From an uncultured Rhodospirillales bacterium (lineage in GTDB: Bacteria; Pseudomonadota; Alphaproteobacteria; Acetobacterales; Acetobacteraceae), in the NCBI GenBank assembly GCA_903844785.1, contig CAIMVB010000092.1, forward strand, positions 1 through 15,119: DNA of 15,119 nucleotides, in the 5' to 3' direction. This document shows positions 1 to 6,414 of the stretch, piece by piece. The stretch's first letter is position 1, and each line of letters begins with the position of its first letter. Made by a program: the position numbers and the translations under genes. The notes under the pieces were generated by a model. That model was not told where the DNA came from, made no database searches, and saw nothing but the letters and a program-made list of their open reading frames with translations.

Positions 1-1
1 C

Positions 2-187
2 GGCGATGTGGATTACGCGGGCGTCGCGCAGCAGGTGTTTCTGGCGACCGATGCGGCGAAGGCGATGCGCGAACTTGGTATGCAAGTGCCGGCGAGTGCA
101 TCCCGCACGCATCGCATTTTCGGGCGGGATTTCGATCCCGCGCAGCCGGAAGCCTATCTGAACAGCTTCGCCATTCGTCGTTCGTAA
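2..187 (+). CDS. NrtA/CmpA-type ABC transporter solute-binding protein, C-terminal end (partial)
   Basis: This is the last 61 codons of a gene that begins before the window. The frame is open from base 2 and ends in TAA, whose last A is the first base of the next start codon (TAATG overlap). The visible residues, including VDYAGVAQQVFLATDAAKAM, an HRIFGRDFDP segment and the ending YLNSFAIRRS, resemble the C-terminus of periplasmic binding proteins of the nitrate/bicarbonate/cyanate importer family (NrtA, CmpA, CynA). Such proteins capture the anion in the periplasm and deliver it to the permease. The one-base overlap with the permease gene and the downstream cyanase make cyanate the likely ligand, but the binding pocket lies outside the window, so nitrate, bicarbonate or another anion cannot be excluded. 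Confidence 0.8.
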   Translation, partial: GDVDYAGVAQQVFLATDAAKAMRELGMQVPASASRTHRIFGRDFDPAQPEAYLNSFAIRRS

Positions 188-1038
188 TGACTGCAAGCGT
201 TTCATTCTGGCGGTCAGCCGGGCTTTCGCTGCTCATCTTGGCGATCTTCCTGGGCGCCTGGGAAATCGCTGTCATGCCGAAGGCTGGCGGCGGTGGCGCG
301 GCGCTTGATCCTGAATATGCCGCGCTGTTGGGCCAGGCGGCGGCGCAGGGCGGCACCACGCCCATGCCGGGGCCAAGCGCCATCGGCAAACGGCTTTTCG
401 AATTATTGGCTGACCCCTTCTATGTGCGCGGGCCGAATGATCAGGGCATTGGCGTGCAAATCGCCTATTCGCTGCTGCGCGTTGGCGCGGGCTTTGGGCT
501 TGCTGCCATTGTCGCCATTCCGCTTGGTTTTGTGATCGGCATGTCGCCTTTGCTCAATGCCGCGCTTAATCCCTTCATTCAGGTGTTGCGCCCAGTCTCG
601 CCGCTCGCCTGGATGCCTCTCGCTCTCTATTCCATCAAGGATAGCGCGATTTCAGCGGTTTTCGTGATTTTCATCTGCTCCATCTGGCCCATGCTGCTGA
701 ATACCGCCTTTGGCGTGGCATCGGTGCGGCGTGAATGGCTGAATGTGGCGCGCACCTTGGAAGCGGGGCGCTGGCGCACCGCCATTCGCGTGATCCTGCC
801 CGCCGCGGCACCCACCATTGTGACGGGCATGCGCATTTCAATCGGCATTGCCTGGTTGGTGATTGTCGCAGCCGAGATGTTGGTCGGTGGCACGGGCATT
901 GGCTACTGGGTGTGGAATCAATGGAACAATCTTTCCATCGCCGATATCGTGATTGCCATTCTCATGATCGGCCTGGTCGGCCTGGCGCTGGACCGGTTGC
1001 TCGGCCTTGGCGCGCGCGCCGTGGCCTGGCGGGAATAA
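187..1038 (+). CDS. NrtB/CynB-type ABC transporter permease
   Basis: This 283-residue inner-membrane protein is the permease of an anion importer of the nitrate/cyanate/bicarbonate (and sulfonate-like) family. It has an N-terminal membrane segment at about residues 10-28, a Gly/Ala-rich periplasmic stretch, and further hydrophobic segments from about residue 90 to 275, as in the binding-protein-dependent permease fold. The cytoplasmic loop that contacts the ATPase is seen as a somewhat degenerate EAA loop starting at E192-A193-G194 and ending in ILP. After it comes the very NrtB-like stretch GIAWLVIVAAEMLVGGTGIG followed by WVWNQWNNL. The ATG overlaps the stop codon of the binding-protein gene by one base, which implies translational coupling, and the ATPase gene starts 4 bases after its stop. 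The assignment to this family is strong. Cyanate as substrate is inferred from the cynS gene downstream. Confidence 0.88.
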   Translation: MTASVSFWRSAGLSLLILAIFLGAWEIAVMPKAGGGGAALDPEYAALLGQAAAQGGTTPMPGPSAIGKRLFELLADPFYVRGPNDQGIGVQIAYSLLRVGAGFGLAAIVAIPLGFVIGMSPLLNAALNPFIQVLRPVSPLAWMPLALYSIKDSAISAVFVIFICSIWPMLLNTAFGVASVRREWLNVARTLEAGRWRTAIRVILPAAAPTIVTGMRISIGIAWLVIVAAEMLVGGTGIGYWVWNQWNNLSIADIVIAILMIGLVGLALDRLLGLGARAVAWRE

Positions 1039-1042
1039 GCCC

Positions 1043-1900
1043 ATGACAGCCTATGTTTCCATTGAAGGTGTCGCGCGCCGCTATGGGCCGACCACTATCT
1101 TCCAGGATGTCTGGTTCGGCATTGCACGCGGCGAATTCGTCTGCCTGGTTGGTCATTCCGGCTGCGGCAAAACCACCATCCTGAATATCCTGGCCGGGCT
1201 TGAAGCGCCTGATGATGGCGCGGTGATTGTGGATGGCCAGGCGATTTCCGGCCCATCGCTTGATCGCGCCGTGGTGTTTCAGGGGCATGCGCTGATGCCT
1301 TGGATGACGGCCGCCGGCAATGTCGCCTTCGCCATTTCCTGCCGCCATCGCGATTGGTCGCGCGCCGCCTGCGATGCCGCCGCACGGGAAGCGCTGAAGC
1401 GCGTTGGCCTTGACCACGCCGCGGATCGCAAACCGGCGGAACTTTCCGGTGGTATGAAGCAGCGCGTGGGGATTGCCCGCGCGCTCGCCATCAACCCTAA
1501 AATGCTGCTGATGGATGAACCCTTCTCGGCGCTTGATGCGCTGACGCGCGGCGCGCTTCAGGATGAAGTCGCTCGGCTGGTCAGCGAGACTGCGCAAACC
1601 GGCTTCATGATCACGCATGATGTGGATGAGGCTATCCTGCTCGCTGACCGCATTCTGCTCATGTCCAATGGGCCGGAGGCGCGCATTGCGGAGGTTGTGG
1701 TGAACACCCTGCCCAAGCCGCGCACACGGGCCAATTTGCATCACATGCCGGGCTATCATGCGCTGCGTGATCATATCCTCGATTTCCTGATCGCGCGGTC
1801 ACGCGCCTTCAAGGCCGATGCGCCGCCGGCTGATTGGTCGGCGCGCGCCGTGCCGGCAGTCAGCCCTGCCCTTTCCCCTTCGCCGCTTGCGGCGGAGTGA
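1043..1900 (+). CDS. NrtD-type ABC transporter ATP-binding protein
   Basis: This 285-residue cytoplasmic ATPase would power the anion importer encoded just upstream. The Walker A motif is GHSGCGKTT (residues 37-45), the signature is LSGGMKQR (134-141), Walker B is MLLMDEP (154-160) with catalytic E159, and the switch histidine is H192 in ITHDVDEA. The order and the sequence around VVFQGHALMPW fit the NrtD/SsuB/TauB group. The frame is open upstream to 1007, but ATG 1043 is preferred: it lies 4 bases after the permease stop, has a GGGAA ribosome-binding site 7 bases before it, and gives the expected N-terminus. The protein ends in a roughly 30-residue Ala/Pro/Ser-rich tail of unknown role. There is no NrtC-like second ATPase, so it probably works as a homodimer. 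Confidence 0.9.
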   Translation: MTAYVSIEGVARRYGPTTIFQDVWFGIARGEFVCLVGHSGCGKTTILNILAGLEAPDDGAVIVDGQAISGPSLDRAVVFQGHALMPWMTAAGNVAFAISCRHRDWSRAACDAAAREALKRVGLDHAADRKPAELSGGMKQRVGIARALAINPKMLLMDEPFSALDALTRGALQDEVARLVSETAQTGFMITHDVDEAILLADRILLMSNGPEARIAEVVVNTLPKPRTRANLHHMPGYHALRDHILDFLIARSRAFKADAPPADWSARAVPAVSPALSPSPLAAE

Positions 1901-1930
1901 TCCTTCCCAAACCAAAGCTGGAGAAACGCG

Positions 1931-2413
1931 ATGACGCGCGCCCAACTCACTGAAAAAATCCTCGACATCAAGCGCGAGAAAGGCTGGAGCTGGAAATATA
2001 TCTGCGAGGAAATCGGCGGCATGTCGCCAACCCTCGTGGTCGGCGCGCTACTTGGGCAGATGAAGCTCGTGAAGCCACTCGCCGCCAAGGCCGCCAAGCT
2101 GTTTGGCCTTTCCGAGGTTGAACAGCGCATGCTGAATGAAGTGCCCTATCGCGGCACGCAAATGCCGCCGACGGACCCGCTGATCTATCGCTTTTATGAA
2201 ATGGTGATGGTGAATGGCCCGGCCTGGAAGGCGCTGATCGAGGAAGAATTCGGCGATGGCATCATGTCCGCCATTGATTTCGATTTCGATTTCGAACGCC
2301 AGGCGAACCCCAAGGGCGACCGGGTGAAGATCACCATGTCCGGCAAATTCCTGCCCTATAAGTATTACGGCAATGAGCAGGGCATTCCGGATTACGGGTT
2401 CAAGGAAGAATAA
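1931..2413 (+). CDS. cynS: Cyanate hydratase (cyanase)
   Basis: Cyanase catalyses the bicarbonate-dependent breakdown of cyanate to ammonia and CO2 through carbamate, in the cytoplasm. In known enzymes it forms a decamer. The 160-residue protein has the family's N-terminal helix-turn-helix-like domain (about residues 1-75, with ALLGQ at 39-43) and the C-terminal catalytic domain. The catalytic triad of the family is visible as R87 and E90 in YRFYEM and S113 in FGDGIMSAI. The spacing equals that of Arg96, Glu99 and Ser122 in the E. coli enzyme. The C-terminal DGKYLP-type motif is present as SGKFLPYK, with a short extra tail. GGAG at 1920-1923 precedes the ATG by 7 bases. It lies 30 bases after the transporter ATPase gene, so uptake and degradation of cyanate are probably one operon. 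No carbonic anhydrase (cynT) or cynR regulator is visible in the window. Confidence 0.96.
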   Translation: MTRAQLTEKILDIKREKGWSWKYICEEIGGMSPTLVVGALLGQMKLVKPLAAKAAKLFGLSEVEQRMLNEVPYRGTQMPPTDPLIYRFYEMVMVNGPAWKALIEEEFGDGIMSAIDFDFDFERQANPKGDRVKITMSGKFLPYKYYGNEQGIPDYGFKEE

Positions 2414-2417
2414 GTCC

Positions 2418-2440
2418 TGACTTTGCCAAAGCGTCATTTT
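2418..2440 (+). terminator. Possible weak terminator after cynS
   Basis: TGAC (2418-2421) can pair with GTCA (2433-2436), and TTT (2422-2424) with AAA (2428-2430), leaving a GCC loop and a two-base bulge. TTTT follows at 2437-2440. The stem is AT-rich and bulged, so any termination would be weak. The same bases overlap a possible nadX promoter, and only one of the two readings may be right. Confidence 0.25.
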
Positions 2441-2450
2441 GCCCTATGGC
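2423..2450 (+). promoter_or_regulatory. Possible sigma-70-type promoter for nadX
   Basis: TTGCCA (2423-2428) matches five of six bases of the -35 consensus. It is followed after 16 bases by TATGGC (2445-2450), which matches only three of six bases of the -10 consensus. Transcription would start about 20 bases before the nadX ATG, in the 65-base gap after cynS. The -35 box sits in a short inverted repeat, CTTTG-C-CAAAG (2421-2431). This is pattern matching only. Confidence 0.25.
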
Positions 2451-2478
2451 CCGGCCCTCTCATTGAACGGAGGCTCCC

Positions 2479-3288
2479 ATGGCGCAGGATTTGACGGTTG
2501 GCATTGCAGGCTTGGGCGCGATTGGGCTGCATTTGGCCCGCGCGCTAGATCGAGGCGTGCCGGGGCTGAAGCTGGCCGCCGCCTCTGCGCGGGACCGCGC
2601 CAAGGCAGAAGCGAATGTGGCGGGGTTCAAGCACCCGCCACGCATTGTCTCCAACGCTGAACTCGCCGCTTGCGATATTGTGGTGGAAGCCGCGCCGGCC
2701 GCGGTGTTTGAGGAAATCGCCACCGCCGCTATCGAAGCCGGGCGTATTTTTGTGCCGTCTTCGGTGGGTGCGCTGCTGCCGCGCATGCATCTGGTGGAAA
2801 AGGCGCGGGCCACCGGCGCGCGCATCATCGTCCCGACCGGCGCTTTGCTCGGCCTTGATGCCGTGCGCGCCGCAGCAGAGGGCGAGGTGGAATCTGTCAC
2901 CATCGAAACCCGGAAGCCCCCGCGTGGCCTGGCGGGTGCGCCTTATCTTGAGAAAAACAATATTGATGTCGCCGCCATTACCAGCGCGACCCGTGTTTTC
3001 AAGGGCAATGCCTTTGATGCAGCGCAGGGCTTCCCCGCCAATGTGAATGTCGCGGCAGCCTTGGCCTTGGCCGGCATCGGGCCGGACCGCACCATGGTGG
3101 AAATCTGGGCCGACCCTGGCGTGACCCGGAACACCCACACCATTCGGGTTGAAGCCGCCACCGTGCGACTGACCATGACGATTGAAAACGTGCCTTCCGA
3201 GGAAAACCCCCGCACCGGCAAGATCACGCCGCTTTCCATCCTGGCGTGTCTGCGGGGCCTGACCTCCACGCTCAAGGTTGGCAGCTAA
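2479..3288 (+). CDS. nadX: L-aspartate dehydrogenase
   Basis: This 269-residue cytoplasmic enzyme of the NadX family oxidises L-aspartate with NAD(P)+ to iminoaspartate, which can feed quinolinate and NAD synthesis or hydrolyse to oxaloacetate and ammonia. The N-terminal Rossmann fold has GLGAIG at residues 11-16, followed by the CDIVVEAAP strand near 65-73 and the SSVGAL stretch near 94-99. The C-terminal domain carries KPP (146-148) and the conserved DPGVTRNTHTI motif, with H220 in the position of the family's catalytic histidine. Length is normal for the family. A strong GGAGG (2469-2473) precedes the ATG by 5 bases. nadA and nadC are not adjacent. The next gene is a Bug receptor, so a catabolic or amino-acid metabolism role is as possible as NAD synthesis. 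Confidence 0.92.
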   Translation: MAQDLTVGIAGLGAIGLHLARALDRGVPGLKLAAASARDRAKAEANVAGFKHPPRIVSNAELAACDIVVEAAPAAVFEEIATAAIEAGRIFVPSSVGALLPRMHLVEKARATGARIIVPTGALLGLDAVRAAAEGEVESVTIETRKPPRGLAGAPYLEKNNIDVAAITSATRVFKGNAFDAAQGFPANVNVAAALALAGIGPDRTMVEIWADPGVTRNTHTIRVEAATVRLTMTIENVPSEENPRTGKITPLSILACLRGLTSTLKVGS

Positions 3289-3329
3289 CAGCACGGGGTT
3301 CCCGGCGCGGCGCAAAACGGGCAGCATTC

Positions 3330-3344
3330 CCTCAAAATTTGAGG
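3330..3344. repeat. Palindrome overlapping the ribosome-binding site of the Bug receptor gene
   Basis: CCTCAAA (3330-3336) and TTTGAGG (3338-3344) form a perfect 7-base inverted repeat around one central A. The right arm ends in GAGG (3341-3344), the likely ribosome-binding site for ATG 3354. As RNA it could form a small hairpin with a 5-pair stem and a 5-base loop that hides the site. As DNA it could be a half-site dyad for a regulator. It may be chance. Confidence 0.4.
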
Positions 3345-3353
3345 ATTGCGCCC

Positions 3354-4328
3354 ATGACCATCACCCGCCGCGCCGCGCTTGCCCTGCCCGGCCTTGCCCT
3401 GCTGCCGCGCCCAGCCCGCGCGGCCTTCCCTGATCGGCCCATCCGCATCATCGTGCCTTTTGCGGCCGGCACTTCCTCCGATTTTCAGGCGCGCATGATT
3501 GGCGAACGTATGGCGCCGCTCCTGCGCCAGCCGGTCATTGTGGAAAACCGCGCCGGGGCGGGCGGCGTGGTCGGCGCCGATGCGGTCGCGAAGGCGCCGC
3601 CAGATGGCTATACGCTGCTGCTGGGCTCCAACGGGCCGCTCACCAATGCTCCCGTACTGCAAGCCCGCCCGCCCTATGATCTTGAAAAGGACTTCGCGGC
3701 GGTTGCCATGATCAGCCGCAGCCCCGTCACCCTTTCCGTCCGCACCGATAGCCCCTTCCGCAATCTGGCCGATTTGCTCGCGGCAGCCCGGGCAAAGCCG
3801 GGTGACCTTAGTATCGGCTCCTCCGGCCAGGGCAGCGCCACGCATTTCCTGATTGAACAGGTCATGGCCGCTGCCGGCATTCGCCTGACCCATGTGCCCT
3901 ATCGCGGCTCCAGCCAATCCGTGCCCGATCTGATCGCGGGCAATATCCCGCTGGTGATGGCGGAAATCTCGACCATTTTGCCGCTCTGGCAATCGGGGCG
4001 GGCGCGGATTCTGGCCATGTCCTCGGCTGGCCGGATGCCGATTGCGCCTGAAATCCCAACCCTGATCGAACAGGGGCTGAACCTGACCGGCGGTTCCTGG
4101 GCCGGGCTTGTGACCACCGCCAGCGCGCCGCCTGAAGCCGTGGTGGCGGTTTCGGCCGCCGTGCAAGCCGGGCTGAAGGAACCCGCCTATCGCGCCCGGC
4201 AGGCGGAACTCGGCGCCGAGATCGTCGCCGAGGCTGAACAGAACCCCGCCGGCTTTGGCGCCTGGCTGCGCCGGGAAAGGGCTGAAATCCGGGCCATCGC
4301 GGATAGGGCGGGCATCAAGCCGGAATGA
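3354..4328 (+). CDS. Bug-family (TTT type) periplasmic solute-binding receptor
   Basis: This 324-residue exported protein belongs to the Bug/TctC receptor family of tripartite tricarboxylate transporters, which bind carboxylates and related small molecules. Residues 1-23 are a signal peptide with a twin arginine (TRRAAL) and an ARA-A cleavage site, so Sec or Tat export are both possible. The mature start FPDRPIRIIVPFAAGTSSD is the family hallmark. It is followed by VENRAGAGGVVGADAVAKAPPDGYTLL, a GSSGQGSATHF loop, THVPYRGSSQSVPDLIAG, and the APEIPTLIEQG region. The frame is open to 3246, but ATG 3354 has GAGG 9 bases upstream and begins the signal peptide exactly. No tctA or tctB membrane genes flank it, so it is an orphan receptor, as is common in this family. 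The ligand is unknown. The preceding nadX weakly hints at a dicarboxylate or amino acid. Confidence 0.9.
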   Translation: MTITRRAALALPGLALLPRPARAAFPDRPIRIIVPFAAGTSSDFQARMIGERMAPLLRQPVIVENRAGAGGVVGADAVAKAPPDGYTLLLGSNGPLTNAPVLQARPPYDLEKDFAAVAMISRSPVTLSVRTDSPFRNLADLLAAARAKPGDLSIGSSGQGSATHFLIEQVMAAAGIRLTHVPYRGSSQSVPDLIAGNIPLVMAEISTILPLWQSGRARILAMSSAGRMPIAPEIPTLIEQGLNLTGGSWAGLVTTASAPPEAVVAVSAAVQAGLKEPAYRARQAELGAEIVAEAEQNPAGFGAWLRRERAEIRAIADRAGIKPE

Positions 4329-4502
4329 AGGCCTCCCCCCTTGCCCTGGGGCTGCATTTCGGCCATTGAAGCGCCGCTTCCGGGGGTTGTCCCTGGGGGT
4401 AATCCGCACGCGGCGCACCCTTCCTGATCAGGCAGGGTCCGGTCCCCTAAAGGGGAAGGCGCCGCGGAGGCTCAACCGGACCACCATGGAAGGAGATCGC
4501 TG
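4329..4502 (+). promoter_or_regulatory. Intergenic region with the rpsB promoter and leader
   Basis: This 174-base gap separates the accessory genes from the housekeeping block and must hold the rpsB promoter if the block has its own. I see no convincing -35/-10 pair. TTGCCC (4341-4346) with CATTGA about 17 bases later is the best and is poor. A small inverted repeat, GAAGC-GCC-GCTTC (4368-4380), has no T-run and is not an evident terminator. The 3' half, from 4419 on, is highly structured and is described separately. Confidence 0.45.
4419..4495 (+). promoter_or_regulatory. Candidate structured rpsB leader that can cover the ribosome-binding site
   Basis: Four nested pairings are visible just before rpsB. 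The outer helix pairs CCTTCC (4419-4424) with GGAAGG (4488-4493), which overlaps the AAGGAG ribosome-binding site (4490-4495). Inside it, GGTCCGGT (4436-4443) is perfectly complementary to ACCGGACC (4475-4482). This helix encloses two hairpins: CCCC-TAAA-GGGG (4444-4455) and GCC-GCGGA-GGC (4461-4471). Together they make a compact three-way junction on a stem that would restrict translation initiation. Ribosomal protein S2 is known to repress its own operon through the rpsB leader in E. coli. That this leader does the same is inference, and I do not recognise it as a named RNA family. CCTGATCAGG (4423-4432) is a competing local palindrome. Confidence 0.5.
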
Positions 4503-5297
4503 ATGGCGATGCCCGACGTTACTCTGCGTGCCTTGCTCGAAGCAGGCGTGCATTTTGGCCACCATACGCGCCGCTGGAACCCCCGTATGGCGCCCTACAT
4601 CTTCGGCGTGCGCAACCAGGTGCATATCCTGGATCTGCAGCAGACCGTGCCGATGATGGACCGCGCGCTGCGTGCCGTACGTGATACGGTGGCCGGCGGT
4701 GGCCGCGTGCTGTTTGTTGGCACCAAGAAGGCGGCTGCCGATTACGTGGCCGAAGCCGCCGTGCGCTGCGGCCAGTATTATGTGAACCACCGCTGGCTTG
4801 GCGGCATGCTCACCAATTGGAAGACCATCACTGGTTCCATCAAGCGCCTGCGCCAGATGGATGAACGCCTGTCTGGCGACACAGCGGGTCTCACCAAGAA
4901 AGAAGTGCTGATGCTCTCCCGCGACAAGGAAAAGCTTGATCGCGCGCTGGGTGGCATCAAGGAAATGGGCGGCCTGCCCGATATCATTTTCGTGATCGAC
5001 ACCATCAAGGAAAAGCTCGCGATCGAAGAAGCCAATAAGCTTGGCATTCCCGTGATCGCGGTGGTGGATTCCAATGCCGATCCGGCGGGCGTGACCTTCC
5101 CGATCCCCGGCAATGATGACGCGATCCGCGCCATTACGCTTTACTGCGATATGATCGCGGGCGCGGTGCTGGATGGCATTTCAGCGGAAATGCAGGCTTC
5201 CGGCGTTGACCTTGGCGCGGTTGAGGAATTGCCGGAAGAAGCGCTGCCCGAAGCCGTGGCGCCGGTTGAAGGCGCTGAAGCAGCGGCCCAGGCCTAA
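4503..5297 (+). CDS. rpsB: 30S ribosomal protein S2
   Basis: S2 is a component of the 30S subunit, added late in assembly and positioned between head and body of the subunit. The 264-residue protein has all the family landmarks: [19 protein letters not shown] near the N-terminus, [27 protein letters not shown], the [12 protein letters not shown] signature, and [19 protein letters not shown] followed by [14 protein letters not shown]. It ends in an acidic Glu/Ala-rich tail, as in many alphaproteobacterial S2 proteins. AAGGAG (4490-4495) precedes ATG 4503 by 7 bases. A second ATG two codons on is less well spaced. tsf follows after 63 bases that contain a terminator-like hairpin. The leader is a candidate autoregulatory element. 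Confidence 0.98.
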   Translation: MAMPDVTLRALLEAGVHFGHHTRRWNPRMAPYIFGVRNQVHILDLQQTVPMMDRALRAVRDTVAGGGRVLFVGTKKAAADYVAEAAVRCGQYYVNHRWLGGMLTNWKTITGSIKRLRQMDERLSGDTAGLTKKEVLMLSRDKEKLDRALGGIKEMGGLPDIIFVIDTIKEKLAIEEANKLGIPVIAVVDSNADPAGVTFPIPGNDDAIRAITLYCDMIAGAVLDGISAEMQASGVDLGAVEELPEEALPEAVAPVEGAEAAAQA

Positions 5298-5304
5298 TCC
5301 TTTC

Positions 5305-5330
5305 GGGGTCGCCATATGGTGACCCCTTTT
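5305..5330 (+). terminator. Terminator/attenuator hairpin between rpsB and tsf
   Basis: GGGGTCGCC (5305-5313) pairs with GGTGACCCC (5318-5326) over nine positions, with one G-U pair, around an ATAT loop. It is directly followed by TTTT and then CTTTCTCT. This has the form of a Rho-independent terminator. Because tsf starts only 30 bases later with no clear promoter, it more likely acts as an attenuator, or as a 3'-end stabilising stem, giving more S2 than EF-Ts. Confidence 0.7.
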
Positions 5331-5360
5331 CTTTCTCTCATCCAGCAATGGGGATGACCA

Positions 5361-6299
5361 ATGGCTGAAATTACAGCGGGTATGGTGCGCGACCTGCGCG
5401 AACGCACCGGCGCGGGCATGATGGATTGCAAAAAGGCGCTGGTGGAAAATGGCGGCGATATGGAAGCCGCGATTGATTGGCTGCGCAAGAAGGGGCTTTC
5501 GGCAGCTGCCAAGAAATCCGGCCGCGTTGCGGCGGAAGGGCTTGTGGGCTTTGCCTCGGCCCCTGGCGTTGCCGCCATGGTGGAAGTGAATGCCGAGACG
5601 GATTTCGTCGCGCGCAATGAAACCTTCCAGCATTTCGTGGAAACGGTTGCCGAATTGGCGCTGACCGTCGGCGACGATATCGAAGCGCTGAAGAACGCCA
5701 CCTGGCCGGGCGCGGTGGATCTGGTTGAAGAAACTACTGTCCGCAAGACCGTGGCGGATCAATTGACGCATCTGATCGCGACTATTGGTGAGAATATGTC
5801 AATCCGTCGCGCCAAATGCTTCCGCGTCGCGGAAGGCACGGTGGCGACCTACATGCACTCCGCCGTGAAACCCGGCCTTGGCAAGATTGGCGTGCTGGTG
5901 GCCCTTGAAGGTGCTTCCGAACAATCCGTGATGGAAACTCTGGGCCGGCAGATTGGCATGCATGTGGCTGCGGCACGCCCGGAAGCGGTAGATGTCTCCG
6001 CCGTTGATCCTTCCGCGCTGGCGCGGGAACGTGATGTGCTGGCCGATCAGGCCCGCGCTTCCGGCAAGCCTGAGGCGATCATCGAAAAGATGGTCGAAGG
6101 CCGCATCCGCAAATACTACGAAGAAGTGGTGCTGCTGGAACAGGTTTGGGTGCATGATGGCGAAAGCCGCGTGAAGGAAGTGGTGAAGAAGGCGGGCGTG
6201 AAGCTTGCTGGCTTTGCCCGCTTCCATCTGGGCGAAGGCATTGACAAGCAGCAGGGCGACTTCGCCGCCGAAGTGGCCGCTGCAGCCGGCAAGGCCTAA
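5361..6299 (+). CDS. tsf: Elongation factor Ts
   Basis: EF-Ts is the nucleotide exchange factor that releases GDP from EF-Tu. The N-terminal UBA-like domain spans about residues 1-55, with [19 protein letters not shown]. It is followed by the core and the EF-Tu-contacting motif TDFVARN at residues 80-86 (the TDF of the family). Later segments [11 protein letters not shown] and [18 protein letters not shown] are typical of the dimerisation subdomains. At 312 residues it is longer than the roughly 283 of E. coli but usual for Alphaproteobacteria. GGGGA (5350-5354) lies 6 bases before the ATG. It is placed after rpsB, as in most bacteria, and is followed by a strong hairpin before pyrH. Confidence 0.97.
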   Translation: MAEITAGMVRDLRERTGAGMMDCKKALVENGGDMEAAIDWLRKKGLSAAAKKSGRVAAEGLVGFASAPGVAAMVEVNAETDFVARNETFQHFVETVAELALTVGDDIEALKNATWPGAVDLVEETTVRKTVADQLTHLIATIGENMSIRRAKCFRVAEGTVATYMHSAVKPGLGKIGVLVALEGASEQSVMETLGRQIGMHVAAARPEAVDVSAVDPSALARERDVLADQARASGKPEAIIEKMVEGRIRKYYEEVVLLEQVWVHDGESRVKEVVKKAGVKLAGFARFHLGEGIDKQQGDFAAEVAAAAGKA

Positions 6300-6311
6300 C
6301 CTCACTACCGG

Positions 6312-6347
6312 GCGGGGTGGCCTATGCTGCCACCCCGCTTCCTTATT
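6312..6347 (+). terminator. Probable terminator after tsf
   Basis: GCGGGGTGGC (6312-6321) and GCCACCCCGC (6329-6338) form a perfect 10-pair stem with a 7-base loop, 12 bases after the tsf stop. The tail TTCCTTATT is T-rich but broken by two C bases, so termination may be partial. It suggests that rpsB-tsf and pyrH-onward are at least partly separate transcripts. Confidence 0.65.
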
Positions 6348-6354
6348 GCCGCCT

Positions 6355-6386
6355 TTGCGGGCATGTCTTTATGGTGGCGCCCGCAA
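6355..6386 (+). promoter_or_regulatory. Stem-loop in the pyrH leader
   Basis: TTGCGGGC (6355-6362) and GCCCGCAA (6379-6386) are perfect 8-base complements separated by 16 bases. The structure ends 28 bases before the pyrH ATG and has no T-run, so it does not look like a terminator. It may be a leader structure or a processing site. No clear promoter is visible between it and the preceding hairpin. Confidence 0.4.
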
Positions 6387-6414
6387 CCCGAACCCGAGTC
6401 GAGACCAAGCCCCC

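Noticed and set aside
962..1774. Antisense open frame (270 codons) opposite the ABC ATPase gene
   Set aside because: The sequence mirrors the conserved ATPase motifs and has no recognisable fold.
4341..4369. Possible rpsB promoter TTGCCC with CATTGA
   Set aside because: The -35 match is fair but the -10 is poor. Mentioned only as the best of weak candidates, not as a called promoter.
4368..4380. Inverted repeat GAAGC-GCC-GCTTC as terminator of the Bug gene
   Set aside because: A five-pair stem with a G-rich tail and no T-run does not fit a Rho-independent terminator.
3285..4418. Long antisense open frame (377 codons) opposite the Bug gene
   Set aside because: The predicted protein is rich in Arg, Gly and His with no recognisable domain, as expected of the antisense shadow of a GC-rich gene. 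The + strand gene is clearly real.
6346..6373. Possible pyrH promoter TTGCCG with TTTATG
   Set aside because: The -10 matches only three of six bases, and the stretch is better explained as part of the stem-loop and terminator tail.
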